From positions 75,657,876 through 75,721,875 of the forward strand of contig CM056576.1 in NCBI GenBank assembly GCA_029721435.1: a stretch of DNA of 64,000 nt, in the 5' to 3' direction. Positions 34,331-46,125 of this stretch are shown here, piece by piece; within the stretch, counting starts at the first letter, position 1, and every line of letters begins with the position of its first letter. Position numbers and translations under genes: made by a program. The notes under the pieces were generated by a model. It searched no databases and had not been told where the DNA came from. It saw only the letters and a list, made by a program, of their open reading frames with translations. Source of the stretch: Gymnothorax reevesii. Its lineage: Eukaryota > Chordata > Actinopteri > Anguilliformes > Muraenidae.

Positions 34331-35843
34331 CAACCCCAATTCCAAAATAGTTGGGACAAAGTGTAAATTTTGAATAAAATCAAAACACAATGACTTTCAA
34401 ATCACACCAGCCAGTATTTTATTCACAATAGAACAGAGATAACATAGCAATTGTTGAAACTGTGAAATTTTACAATTTTATCAAATTTGATGGCTGCTAC
34501 AGGTCTCAAAAAAGTTGGGACAGCGACCAGTTTACCAGGATGAAGCATTCCCTCTTCTTTTTAACACAGAGTGGAGGCGTCTGGGCATTGAGGAGACAAG
34601 TTTCTTGAGTTGAGCCATTGGAATATGATCCCACTCTTGTTAAATACAGGCTTCCAGCTGCTGGAGAGTTTTGAGTCTCCTTTGACGGACTTTTCGTTTA
34701 ATTATGTGCCAAATGTTCTCAATCGGTGAAAAATCAGGATGGCAGGCATTCACCTGCTGAAATACACAAGGCCTTCCCTGGAATAGATTTTGTCTGCAGG
34801 GGAGCATATGTTGCTTTAAAACCTTTTTTTATACCTTTCAGCATTCATGGTGCGCTTTAAAACATGCAAGTGCCGCACTACATAAGCATTAATGCATCCC
34901 CATACCATCAGAGATGCTGGCTTTTGAACAGTATGCTGATAACAGGAGGGGTGGTCTTTCTCCTATTTAGCCCAGAGGAAACGACTCCCCTGATTTCGAA
35001 CAAGAATGTCAAATTTGGACTTGTCTGACCACAGGACACTTTGCCACTTTGCAAAAGTCCATTTTACATGAGCCTTGGCCCACAGAGTACAGCAGCGCTT
35101 CTGGATCATGCTCAACAATGGCTTCCTTTTGGCATGATAGTGTTTTAGGTGGCATCTGTGGATGGCAGGTCAGACTGTGTTTACAGACAGTGGTTTCTTG
35201 AAGTATTCCTGGGCCCATTTAGTAATGTCAATGACAGAATTATGCTGGTGAGTGATGCAGTGGCGTCTGAGGGCCCGAAGATCACGGGCATCCAGTAAAG
35301 GTCTTCGGCCTTGTCCCTTACGCACAGAGATTTTTCCAGTTTCTCTGAATCTTTAGATGGAGTTTTGCACTGTCAATGATGAAACCTTCAAAGCCTTTGC
35401 GATTTTACGTTGAGCAACATTGTTTTTAAAGTATTCCACTATTTTTTTTACGCAAGCCTTCATGGGTTGGAGAGCCTCTGGCCATCTTTACTTCTTAGAG
35501 ACTCAGCCTCTCTAAGAGATCTTTTTTATAGCCAATCATGTTACACACATGAAGCCAGTTGATGTAATTACTTGCTTAATGTTCTTTCCGCTGATTCTCT
35601 TACATAATTGCTTTTTCCGCCCTTTTTGCCTGTGTCTCAACTTTTTTGAGACCTGTAGCAGCCATAAAATTTGAAATGAGCTCATTTTGTGGATAAGAAT
35701 GTAAACTTTCTCAATTTCAACATTTGAAATGTTATCTTTGTTCTATTGTAAATAATACGTTGGCTCATGTGATCTGAAAGTCATTGCATTTTGGCTTTAT
35801 TCACAATTGACAATTCGTCCCAACCATTTCAGAATTGGGGGTG
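34331..35843 (-). mobile_element. Tc1/mariner transposon, reverse copy of the 1,737 family
   Basis: The left end CAACCCCAATTCCAAAATAG follows TA (34,329-34,330) and the right end precedes TA (35,844-35,845). The minus strand carries the transposase remnant. The first catalytic block reads SDKSKFD (Glu to Lys next to the Asp, near 35,020). The second catalytic block (QDN region) is deleted at about 34,760. It is inactive. Confidence 0.9.
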
Positions 35844-35845
35844 TA

Positions 35846-37084
35846 AATAACTATACCATCGGCGGGTGGGGTTTTGTCCCTTCCTCCCGCCTAGTCTGCA
35901 CCTGTTATTGCGGTGTCTCGCTACAGCCTCTAAAAATGTTGGATGAGGGGGACAAACCTAACTTTGGCTTACATGAAAATAACCAAACTTGAAGCAATCA
36001 AAACTTCTGCCCCATAGCAGCACACGCCCTTATGCCTCATGAAAATGTCAAAGATAACTTTGAGGAAAGGATAAATCATTAATGGATTAATTTGAAACAG
36101 CTTTTGAATATTTTTCTTCAATGAATACTGTATTTCAGAACTATTTAGAAATAAATGGACTTTCAAATGTCCCCTATAGTAGAGTACCTAAGGGATCATG
36201 ACATCAAACAAGTAATCAAGGTTTTCCATCTCCTTGGTCAACTGAGTGGCTTGTCTTATTTTCTCAATAAGCCTCATGAACTGTTTCAGAGTGGATATAG
36301 AGTGGAGTCAGGAAACAAGATGGCTTCAAAATGTGCCTTACATTAATCAAACAATTTCTACTGAGTAGCAGTAGAGTTTGTGCTATTATAGGCTTGATAT
36401 TGTGATTAGACTGTATATCAGCAGCGCAGTGATCCAACAGTGACTCGTTGTCGGGGGTTTGAAAGGCCTGCAGTGGACTCACTATTCAACTGCTTTCAAA
36501 AAATGATTACTCCCATTTTTGTTCACTTTAAAAATGAAAGCACTTATTTGCTGAATTATCGAAATTAATGTGAAGCCAATAATTATTATGAAATGATAAC
36601 CACAAAATAATTGCCTTTTAGTTCCATTTATAAAGAGGACATAATATGGTAAAGGTGGCAATAGTCTGACAACGCAAAAAATCACAAACTTTCTTTGAGG
36701 TCCATCCCTCTTTTTAATCATATCATGGTGATCAGAGACATACACATCCTAAAATGTTTCACTGCTGTCATATCAGCGCTTATGAGAAGCCAAGCAAATT
36801 TTTTGGTCAAACTAACTCCACTAACTGTTCTTAAACAGGGCTTAATACACTTAAAGTAATGTATTTTCTGAAATGTAAAGAAAACTGACATACCTTCTTA
36901 CTTACATGGACCTCATTGAAATGGCCTTGTTTTGGCTTCAATTGCTGCTTTAATCAGTGGCTTGCTTCAGCCTGCTTCTGAAGTTAACAGCGTGAGGACT
37001 GTCTCTCTTCTTTTTGGAGAGCATCATGTAAACTCCACAGTTGATGCCATTCTAAATGTAAATACAGGTAGCAACTTGATCATT
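35846..37084. other. Unassigned unique DNA
   Basis: No gene or element is recognised. The 117-codon frame at 36,932-37,285 runs into a tandem repeat and has no known motif. Confidence 0.4.
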
Positions 37085-37466
37085 GTAACTCATACGACAT
37101 TCAGAGAGTCTGAATTGAAATATTCCACAGTAAAATTTCTCATACTGCTGGATTTTGATCCTCTGTTATACTGCTACCCCAGTGTCAGATTATTGAGACA
37201 TTTTGGAAATAAGGAGATATATATAGCCATTGAAATTACACAGATCACCAAGTTGAGTAAGAAAGCACATTGTCTCAATTTGTAACGCATACCACATTCA
37301 GACGGTCATGATTAAAATATTACGCAGTGAAATTTATCATACTTCTGGATTTTGATACTCTGTTATATTGCCTCTGTCACCCCGGTGTCAGATTCTCCAG
37401 ACTTTTTGAAGATAATATATATTATATTAATATTTCAACGGTGATATAGCCGTTGAAATTAGACAG
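37085..37466. repeat. Two-unit degenerate tandem repeat
   Basis: Units at 37,085-37,243 and 37,282-37,466 share GTAAC(T/G)CATAC, ATACT(G/T)CTGGATTTTGAT and GCC(A/G)TTGAAATTA blocks in the same order. Spacing is about 197 bp. Confidence 0.7.
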
Positions 37467-37873
37467 TCCGCTATTGCTAGCGTTGACTTGCACTTTCCGT
37501 TCGGCAACTAGTCATTTTCCCGAGCTAATGCTAATGCTACAGCTAGTGATTGCTACATTCGCTCGCTCGCTTTACCTTTTCTCTAATGCGAGCTTCGGAC
37601 AACGGAATGAAACCGAGAGAAAGCGACTTCGCCAATTACGTGTAGCCATGACTTTGAAACTTTGAGACTAAACTAAGGGTATATTGATCGAAAGCACTAT
37701 TACTAACTATTACTACTAGCATTTCTGGAACAGATCTTCAATAAGAGTAGGGGGATCCCCGTTGTCATAGCTTTAAGTCCAAACCCAACCTGGCTCTCTC
37801 TACCTGCCACGGTGCCACTAAATCATCCCCTGATCTAATTGGCTATGCAACTTGTCCTCTCCCTCCCCATATC

Positions 37874-40623
37874 TATGGAATTATATTTGTGCCACAATCC
37901 TGAGCGAGCGATTGGACATTTTGAGCGCAGAAAAATATATTTCGCAAGCACACAAATCTTGTTTAGAGAAAAAAGAAATTTTGTGAGCAAACAAAACCTT
38001 CTGATTGGGCGAACAAAACTATTCTGAACTCAACAAATATTTTTGCATGTTTGCTATGATCAATATAAACGTGCAATATTAATCCCCTTCCCTCAGTTTC
38101 ACTCTATACCCTCTCGCAAACTCATGTTCTGCGCGCTGGCAGATCGCAGTATGCTCGCTCAAAACATGTCTCTCCTTCTCTCTCAGTCTGACCTCTCTGT
38201 GTGCGCTCAACTTCACCTGCGCGCTCGCTCGAGCTGTGCTGAGTGTTACAAATGTGCCACGATTCTGATTGGCTGCTTCGGTCTCCAATTAGATGCATTA
38301 TGCCCAACCACCAAAGAAAAGGGGGAAGGTAATGACGAAATTCGTCTGTGACTGGATAACAGTACTGCCCTTGTTTAGGACAGGTTAAGTTTAATGTTAA
38401 ATCTCTAATATCTTGAGACATCCACTGCTGTGTGACTCTTGACTCATATACCTCTTAAGCAACACTGGCTGCTGCTAACTATAGCATTGCACAATTTCTT
38501 CCGAAAATCAAAACCAAAATGCCACACCGCAGCCACGAGCACCATGTTTTATGGACCTTTATGAAATTTTGTTGGTTAGTCTGTACACCTTCGGCTTGCG
38601 AACCAAGTTAGCTATCTAGTTAGGTTGCTAGCGTCAGGTCAGCCAACTAATGTCCGGAGAAAAGCAGAAGATTACTGACGTTAATGTTGTTTCCATGATA
38701 GCTGGCAAACTCGACAGTCTTAAAAAATAGCTTTGGCACCATTCTCCGGCTGATTCATTTCAACATATAACGCCTGAAGAAGGCACTTTACAGATAAGTC
38801 TATCGACATAAAAGTTTGCCTTGACGTTCATTCACAAATGAACCAACCGAAATAATGACCTCTACCGTGGAGAGTGCTTCGAACTACGGGACCGTTGGTG
38901 CCAGCGTCAGCTCAGCTCACCAGTATCACCTGGCGCTAATATTCGTGAAAGCGTGCGTTCAGTGGCGCAACGCGGGGCTTTGATGCGCGTGTCCCCGCTG
39001 GCAGCTATGAAGGCCGGCATTGCACCACCGGGCGCCGGCTCCCTGGCTCCGGACTGATGGGCCTCTTCAGCCGCGCATCGTGTGTTATTACCGTGATCTG
39101 TTTCTGCATATTTCACGAACATTAGTGCCAGATGATACTGGTTAGCTGAGCCGACGCTGGCACCGGCGTTCCCGTGGTTCGAAGCACTCGCCGCGTTAGA
39201 GGTTATTTTTCCGGTTGGTTCATTTGAGAATAAACTTCCAGGTTTTTCCAAATGTATTCCACATAGGTTTAGATTATGCTTTCAGGTTATTTGTCTAAAG
39301 CAGTACCCCAAATATCACAGAACAATCACAACTGCTGTAATTTGACACCACATTATCTTTCGTTCTGTATATACATCCATGCTGCAGTATTAAGCCAGCA
39401 CAGCAACGCCAACACCGGGAACGGCAGCAGCACCCTGGTTTTGTTAGCTACACCAAAATGCATTACCCCTAATTAATATAGTTTATCACACCTGCACTTG
39501 CTCTGCTATTTCAAGTAAAACTGATTGCTAATAGTGTTTAAGCATTAGAATGAGATGTCAATCACTGCATAAAACACGTGTCTTTGCTTTCACAAAATTA
39601 ATCAAGGATGATCGTGTACTTCACTTGTGGATGTGTAACATTAGATGATCAGACTTGATATGCAGGTTATAATTGTAGCCTATTTCAGTTTATGGCGACA
39701 GACATATCAGCAAAGTTCCTTCTTCAGGGGTGTTGAAATAAATCAGCTGGGATAAAGGTGCCAAAACTATTCTTTTTTTAAGATTGTCAAGTTCGTCAGC
39801 TATCATGGAAGTAACGTTTAATGTCTGTAAGCTTCTGCTTTTCTCCGGACATTAGTTGGCTGACCTGACGCTAGCAACCTAACTAGATAGCTAACTTGGT
39901 TCGCAAGCCGAATGTGTACAGACTAACCAACAAAATTTCATAAAGGTCCACAAAACGTGGTGCTCGTGGCTGCGGTGTGGCATTTTGGTTTTGATGTTCA
40001 GAAGACATTGTGCAATGCTATAGTTAGTAGCAGCCAGTGTTGCTAAAGAAGGACACGAGTCACACAACAGTCGATGACTCAAGATACATAGAGACATAAC
40101 ATTAACCTTAACCCGTCCCAAACAAGGGCAGCACTATTATCCAGTCGCAGACGAATTTCGTCATTACCTTTTCCCCTATTCTTTGGTGGTTGGGCATAAT
40201 GCATCTAATTGGAGACCGAGGCAGCCAATCAGAATTGTGGCACATTTGTAACACTCTGCACAGCTCGAGCGAGCGCGCAGGTGAAGCTGAGCGCACACAG
40301 AGAGGTCAGACTGAGAGAGAGGGAGAGACATGCTTTGAGCTAGCATGCTGCGGTCTGCCAGCGTGCAGAACATGAGTTTTCGAGAGGGTATAGAGTGAAA
40401 CTGAGGGAAGGGAGTTAATATTGCACGTTTATATTGATCATAGCAAACATGCAAAAATATTTGTTGAGCACAGAATTATTTTGTTCGCTCAATCGGAAGG
40501 TTTTGTTTGCTCACAAAATTTCTTTTTTCTCTAAACAAGATTTGTGTGCTTGCGAAATATATTTTTCCGCGCTCAAAATGTCCAATTGCTCGCTCAGGAT
40601 TGTGGCACAAATATAATTCCATA
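37874..40623. mobile_element. 2.75-kb foldback DNA element with 6-bp target duplication
   Basis: Ends read TATGGAATTATATTTG on the left and its reverse complement on the right, flanked by perfect CATATC (37,868-37,873 and 40,624-40,629). Outer arms (37,874-38,813 and about 39,688-40,623) pair for about 940 bp. A second inner pair (38,830-38,950 and 39,111-39,231) encloses a GC-rich 160-bp loop. The right side has about 455 extra bases (39,232-39,687). No transposase is present. Mirror-image open frames (38,043-38,351 plus and 40,454-40,176 minus) are the two arms read outward to inward. The superfamily is not identified. Confidence 0.88.
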
Positions 40624-40629
40624 CATATC

Positions 40630-40803
40630 AACCCCCAAGGCTCACTTGCCGGGACCTCCCTGGTTAAATAAAGGTTAAATGAAATAAATAAATAGAAATT
40701 GGGCTGAATCGCTAATAACATTGACGCGCAAGCGAGCACTCACGTCATCGGCAACAGCGACACCCCACTTCAATCCCACAATGCCCAGCTCCTACGCCAT
40801 CAC
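40630..40803. other. Boundary of the duplicated segment A'
   Basis: Contains CCTGGTTAAATAAAGGTTAAA-type repeat sequence. From 40,759 it carries the stretch that appears inverted at 334-377. Confidence 0.5.
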
Positions 40804-40975
40804 GCAACGGGCTAATTCCAAATAAATTGGAAAGTAAATAACTTTCATAACTACATATGTCACCATGACAATCACGCAGCAACGAACGCTCCATGAGTCT
40901 AGCATTTTTTGAGTCAAGCATTTTAAAATTATCCTCACTTTCATGTTATCTCATTTTGGAGAGACAGCGCTGACG

Positions 40976-41030
40976 ATGGACGCTCGCAATTTCCATACCA
41001 TTAACGACATGCATCTGAATTCAGCAAGAG
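40976..41030 (+). other. First-exon-like cassette, A' copy
   Basis: ATG plus 18 codons plus one base, then GTGAGT at 41,031. Same as 555-609 with one silent change in the fourth codon (CGA/CGC). Confidence 0.35.
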
Positions 41031-41036
41031 GTGAGT

Positions 41037-41882
41037 AACCCATGAACAATTATATTTTATTCCTGATTTGCTGATTTTCACTTCTCAATCTAATTTTCTG
41101 GTGTTGGTAGAAATCTAACAGTTCATGTGTGAGCACAAAAATTGTATTGTACTGTCTTACCAGCAAACTTAAGGTAAAAATGCAGCCATAAATATTAGCT
41201 TTTTCGAAGCTCATGAGACTGGTCCAGACATGGATTGATTCAGTTACAGGCTCTGTTAAGGCTGCATGAACTTTCAATAATGAAATTCAACCATTTTAAA
41301 AAATAATTGTATTCCATTAAAGTGAAACATTTAAAAAAAAAAATCAATTTTAGGGGCTAAGACCTTAGCGCAGTACTGCAAAAAAGGAAGGCAAAATATA
41401 TGGCAGCAATTGCGTAAAACTTAAAACAATGAACAACTTATTTATAGTTGAACTACTTGATAATTCTCACGGGCCAAACTTTCAGCAACTCTAAATCGTA
41501 TGAAACAAGAGGACGCTAAGTTTCTTCTACCAGGGACGAAGAAACTTCATGCATTAAAATGTGTCGCTCAGCCCAGATTGCAAATGTTTTGCCTAACAGG
41601 TCAAAATTTTTGGGGAGAATGTGCTTGGAAATTTCCTGCAGTTGTATTTTTGTCTGAAAGAATTAACTTTGATAATGGTTTTGATATAGCTTATCTGCAC
41701 CATGAAATTCCCATAGCTGGAGAAAAAAAATTCTGTATGCATGCCTGCAATACCCTAAACTAAATTTAAATGTAAGCAAAAAGCAACAAAAAATACCAAG
41801 CACTGCAACAACCAATTAATGGCTTAGATCTTTCTAACATCAGCTGAAGCATCCCAGCTCCATGGAAACCTTTTATCTATAT
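41037..41882. other. Unassigned duplicated DNA
   Basis: Counterpart of 616-1,461. The open frame here is 87 codons (41,500-41,763), shortened by a frameshift relative to A. Confidence 0.4.
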
Positions 41883-42086
41883 CAGAGGTCTCCAATCTTT
41901 TCCAGAAAGGGCCGGTGTGGGTGCAGGCTTTCATTGCAACCAAGCAGCTACACTCCTGATACTACTAATCAAGCTTATTAGCAAAGAGTCCAGGGGTTGA
42001 TTAGTAGTATCAGGTGTGTAATAGCTTGGTTGCAATGAAAGCCTGCACCCACACTGGCCCTCTCTGGGAAAGATTGAGGACCCCTG
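41883..42086. mobile_element. hAT-type hairpin MITE, copy 3
   Basis: Counterpart of 1,462-1,665 with the same flanking 8-bp sites, so it was inherited by duplication. Confidence 0.8.
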
Positions 42087-42241
42087 ATCTATACCATGTT
42101 AAATGTTTTTCATTTTTATGGAAAACTGTATAATTAGGAATAAATTAAAAATAAATACAACCCCAATTCCAAAATAGTTGGGCCAAAGTGTGAATTGTGA
42201 ATAAAATCAAAATGTAATGACTTTCAGATCACATGAGCTAA

Positions 42242-43495
42242 AGGCCCAGTCAAGGCCCAGTCACACAGTGAAAACGCATGAATTACGCATGAATTACGCA
42301 CAGATTTTCGTTTCTGCGCGGAGCGTACGTCGTATGCGTAATTCGTAGGTGGAACGAACGTGGACTGTCAGTGATTGTAAGTGGATGTGCGTCGAAGGCG
42401 GTTTGTGCGTGATTTTGAGTTTTGAACGGTTCAAAAATTTTCCGACGCACAACTGTGCGTTGGTGTGCGTAATTCATGAGTCGGCATGCGTAGTTTATGC
42501 GTCGAGTATGCGTAACTATGCGCGGGACACTCGTCGGCCGTCAGTGCTTATGCGTCAGAACTGGTTTGAATCCGCGCACGTTCACATCCGTCCACTGATG
42601 CCCCACGTTCATATCACGCATGAAACGCGCACGTGTCACGTTCATTCCACTGACATCCACTGACAATCAATTATAAAACTGACGAATAACTGACATGTCA
42701 CTGACGGAAAACGCATAACGACGCACATCCACTGACGAGTGACGCATTTCCGACGCACGACTGACTGACAGAAAACTGATGATTCACTGATGTTCCACTG
42801 ACGAACCACTGACAACTCACGTATGTATTTTGGCATATAAAAGCAGCCATTTCGGGCACTTTTGCCATTCCAGACCTACGGGACCTCCTAGCAGCAGCAC
42901 CAGCAGCAGGTTTTTCAGCAGCAGCAGCTTCTGTGGATCTACATGGACTTCTTCTTGAGCAGCTTTCCTCTTCTGCACCCTCGTCTTTGAGGGCAAGCGA
43001 GCTTTCCTGGGTGGCATCTCTTGAAGTGTTCTTGATTGGCGAAAGGTACTGAGGAACTCCCGTCGTTCACCGCTTTTTATATGCGCTGAACCGAAGCGAT
43101 AGTGACGCCGAAGGTTCGTTTTTCATGCGTGATCCGTCAGTGATTCATCCGTGGGGCATGCGTCGACATGCGCGGAACGAAAGTGCTTGTACGTGGAATG
43201 TACGTGAAGCGTTCGTGTTTGGACGTGCTCCGCCGGTGATTCATGCGTCAGGCGTGCGTCGAATGTTCGTGGAATACTGCACCGTGTTTGCTATTATGCG
43301 TCGACGTGCGCGATATGTCAGTGATTGTAAGTGATACATGCGTGGTTCATGCGCGATTCATGCGTGATTCGTCCGAGATTTCTACCCCCGACACCCCGAA
43401 AAATTGGTCAATTTCTCAACGCACAAGCACGCACAAACCCAATCTGTGCGTGATTTGTGAGTGATTTGTGCGTGATCGGCTGTGTGACTGGGCCT
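42242..43495. mobile_element. Harbinger-like non-autonomous element, 1,254 bp
   Basis: Terminal inverted repeats AGGCCCAGTCACACAG are flanked by TAA (42,239-42,241 and 43,496-43,498). Copy A has a single TAA (1,818-1,820), a clean empty site. A 3-bp TWA duplication is characteristic of PIF/Harbinger. The first 10 bp of the left end are doubled (AGGCCCAGTCA repeated). The interior is packed with short motifs of the form TGCGTGATT/AATCACGCA on the flanks and CACTGACG in the middle. No transposase is present. Confidence 0.8.
42817..43017 (-). other. Short basic ORF with TATA box in the Harbinger-like element
   Basis: A minus-strand ATG (43,015-43,017) opens MPPRKARLPSKTRVQKRKAA, then a Leu-rich stretch, 66 codons in all. 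A TATA-like ATATAAAAAG (reverse complement of 43,073-43,082) lies about 56 bp upstream. This may be a leftover promoter and first exon of the autonomous parent (Harbingers carry a Myb-like gene and a transposase). No Myb motif is visible. Confidence 0.35.
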
Positions 43496-44120
43496 TAATG
43501 TGTTATTTACAATAGAACACAGATAACATTTAAAATGTTGAGACTGAGACATTTTACATTTTTATCCACAAAATTAGCTTTTTTCAAATTTTCTGGTTGC
43601 AACAGGTCTCAAAAAAGTTGGGACACAGGCAAAAAAAGGGCTGAAAAAGCCATTATTATGTAAGAGAATCAGGTGAAAGAACATTTAGCAAGTAATTAAG
43701 TTAACTTACATCAAGTGGGATGGGGAATACTTTAAAAACAAATGTTCTTCAATGTCACTTTACAAAGGCTTTGAAAGTCTCATCATCGACAGTGCATAAC
43801 ATCATCAAAATGTTCAGAGAAACTTGAAAAATCTCTGTGCGTAAAGGACAAGGCCAAAGACCTTTACTGGATGCCTGTGATCTTCGGGCCCTCAGACACC
43901 ACCGTGTCACTCACCAGCATGATTCTGTCATTGACATTACTAAATGAGCCCAGGAATACTTCAAGAAACCACTGTCACTAAACACAGTCAGCCGTGCCAT
44001 CCACAGATGCCACCTAGAAATCTATCATGCAAAATTTGTGATTGTGTGATTTGAAAGTCATTGCATTTTGATTTTATTCAAAATTTACACTTTGTCCCAA
44101 CAATTTTGGAATTGGGGTAG

Positions 44121-44801
44121 TACCTCCCACAACTACATTAGTCATAGTGACATCGCGGAATAGCACTCACTCAACAGAACAGAGTGAGGAATTTTTAAAA
44201 CCAAATGTTTTAAAATTAACTTCTATTAATATGGCCCAGTGTCAGACAAACAGGACTGACAATGGATAATTTCCATATGAATAACACCATAAAATCTAAA
44301 TTCAGCAAAAAGTGAGCGAACCATGAAAAATTATAAATTACTCCCGATTCACTGTATTGCCAGTAAATTTCTTGAGCCAATGCAGGTAGAAGTTGCAAAT
44401 GATGACACTCACTGAGCCATGATGATTCCTACCAGTGGTGGCTCGTCGGCCCTAACAAAGGGAAGCCAAAACCTCGCCCTTCAAAGCTTAATGACTTAAA
44501 CCTTTCAGTTTACTTTTCTTGATCAGCAGTTTGGTAGGACAGTCAAATTTATTTTCGATAGCAAATGACAACACAAATGATCAATACGTCTTTATAAATT
44601 AGTGAAGTCATCTCCCAGAAAATTGTTTGTAAACATAGATATTCATAGATTTCAGGTCCATTGCTGCCATGCTTAGAGACGAGTGTTTGACAATTTTGAA
44701 AAACATCACCTCGTTGAATTCTTTTTTTTGAGCTAGACAATAGCTTAACCAATGGAAAATACTCTGCTCTTTTTCTAGGGTATTATGGGCCCCCTCATTT
44801 T
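44121..44801. other. Unassigned spacer with exon-like cassette
   Basis: Counterpart of 3,313-4,000. The cassette is at 44,262-44,311 with donor GTGAGC at 44,312. Confidence 0.4.
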
Positions 44802-45920
44802 GTGATGCTGAACTCTTGGACACCATGGCAGTCACAAGGTTTTCAGCACTCAGTGAGGTCCCTGCCAGTCTGGGTGCAGCCCGCCATACCACATACCATC
44901 CACCCTTATGTCACTTCCGGGGTGATGATGTATACCGCACCTCCTCAGATCCTGCAGCCAGTGCAGGTGCCCAACCAACTCTCGCGGAGAGCCGACGAAT
45001 CCTGCCTCTTCCGGCACAGATCGGACCTGGATTCTGAATCTTTTCACGGAGTTGAGCCGGAGGAAAACACAGAGGGAGGACCCTCCAGGCAGCAAATAAC
45101 GGCCCAGGTCCATGGCCGTCCTGAGGTCCAAATCAGCGAGCCTCATGTCTCCACACTGCCTAACACTGAGACTGCAGAGGAGGTTAAGGCAGAAATGGAA
45201 AAGACAGAACCATCAAAACGAGGCCGAACGAGGAAAAGGGAAGGAATACCAGGGATGAGGAAGAAGAGAAGGACGAAGGGCAAAGCTGATGAAGGTGTGA
45301 GGGTCGAGCCTCAAGTGGGCATGCCCATGAGCCAGCTGCGTGAGCGCATGACAGAGTCCATCAGGGTATTTCACTGCCTTGGGGACAAAACCAGAGAGAG
45401 AGGTTCTGCACAGCCTCCCAAAGACAAACATGAAGCTGATTTAATCCGAAAGCCCATGGCAAGGTCTTGCAGTACCATGCTGCCACAGAGTCGTGAGAGT
45501 GGGAAAAGGAAGAGGATTTGTAAGCTCGGATTCCAGGGCCGCGTTGGAAAGACAACTTTTCCAGGGGATGTCACCTCAAGTTTGGCGCCTAGTTGCAATT
45601 CTGATGATGCCCCAGCTGGATCTGCTCCACAGCTGGCCAGAGAGAGACCCCATGTCAGTACGGACGCAGCATGTTATCAGGCTAAGGTTTGTGAGAGAAG
45701 TGACCGAGGTTCCTGTCACTGGCAGTCCTTTCCATCCCTGAATGGATGCTCCCAAAACAAGTTCCCCTTTGTTCTGGAAGAGTCTACACCCATCCAGCCT
45801 TGGCAGCGGGAAGAGAGGGAGGCGATGAAAAAGAAGGCACAGAGAGAGAGAGAGCAGGCTGCCAGAGTGACGAAAATGGGTTTAGACTATGTTTTGGAGA
45901 GATTGAGGTACAGAATGTAA
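44802..45920 (+). CDS. Unrecognised intronless 372-codon ORF (A' copy)
   Basis: This is the A' version of the 4,045 ORF, open from an ATG that gives 17 extra N-terminal residues (MLNSWTPWQSQGFQHS, then VRSLP). In A the same frame is cut by TGA where this copy has TGG. The same layout holds: a basic nuclear-type patch at about 137-162, the MPMSQLRERM/FHCLGDK block at about 177-200, and a charged C-terminus ending LERLRYRM. A poly(A)-like AATTTAATC follows the stop, with no AATAAA or A-tail. Substitutions between the copies are mostly replacement changes. The ORF may be a recent retrocopy or a gene carried by a mobile element. Function unknown. Confidence 0.55.
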   Translation: MMLNSWTPWQSQGFQHSVRSLPVWVQPAIPHTIHPYVTSGVMMYTAPPQILQPVQVPNQLSRRADESCLFRHRSDLDSESFHGVEPEENTEGGPSRQQITAQVHGRPEVQISEPHVSTLPNTETAEEVKAEMEKTEPSKRGRTRKREGIPGMRKKRRTKGKADEGVRVEPQVGMPMSQLRERMTESIRVFHCLGDKTRERGSAQPPKDKHEADLIRKPMARSCSTMLPQSRESGKRKRICKLGFQGRVGKTTFPGDVTSSLAPSCNSDDAPAGSAPQLARERPHVSTDAACYQAKVCERSDRGSCHWQSFPSLNGCSQNKFPFVLEESTPIQPWQREEREAMKKKAQREREQAARVTKMGLDYVLERLRYRM

Positions 45921-46125
45921 CATAACCTGTACAGCCTAAAGTTTCTGGGCTTCCATTTTTCAATTTAATCTTACATTGAAAATATAAAAACTGATAAAGG
46001 TTGGAAACAATTACATTTATGAAATAGTGATGTTGAATTGTAGATTGAATAGCTTAAAACCAGTAAATGATACAAAGTCATTTAAAAAGTTATAATGAAA
46101 CACTACTAAGAATCAACAACTTACA

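Larger units (their letters stand above)
42158..44120 (+). mobile_element. Tc1/mariner copy, deleted and interrupted
   Basis: Counterpart of 1,737-3,312 with the same TA-flanked ends. It is interrupted by the Harbinger-like element at 42,242-43,495. It has lost the catalytic region (about 770 bp, join near 44,037). Confidence 0.88.

Noticed and set aside
38043..40454. Two mirror-image 92-102-codon ORFs as paralogous genes
   Set aside because: They are the opposite arms of the foldback element; no motif, and the frame is limited to the arm.
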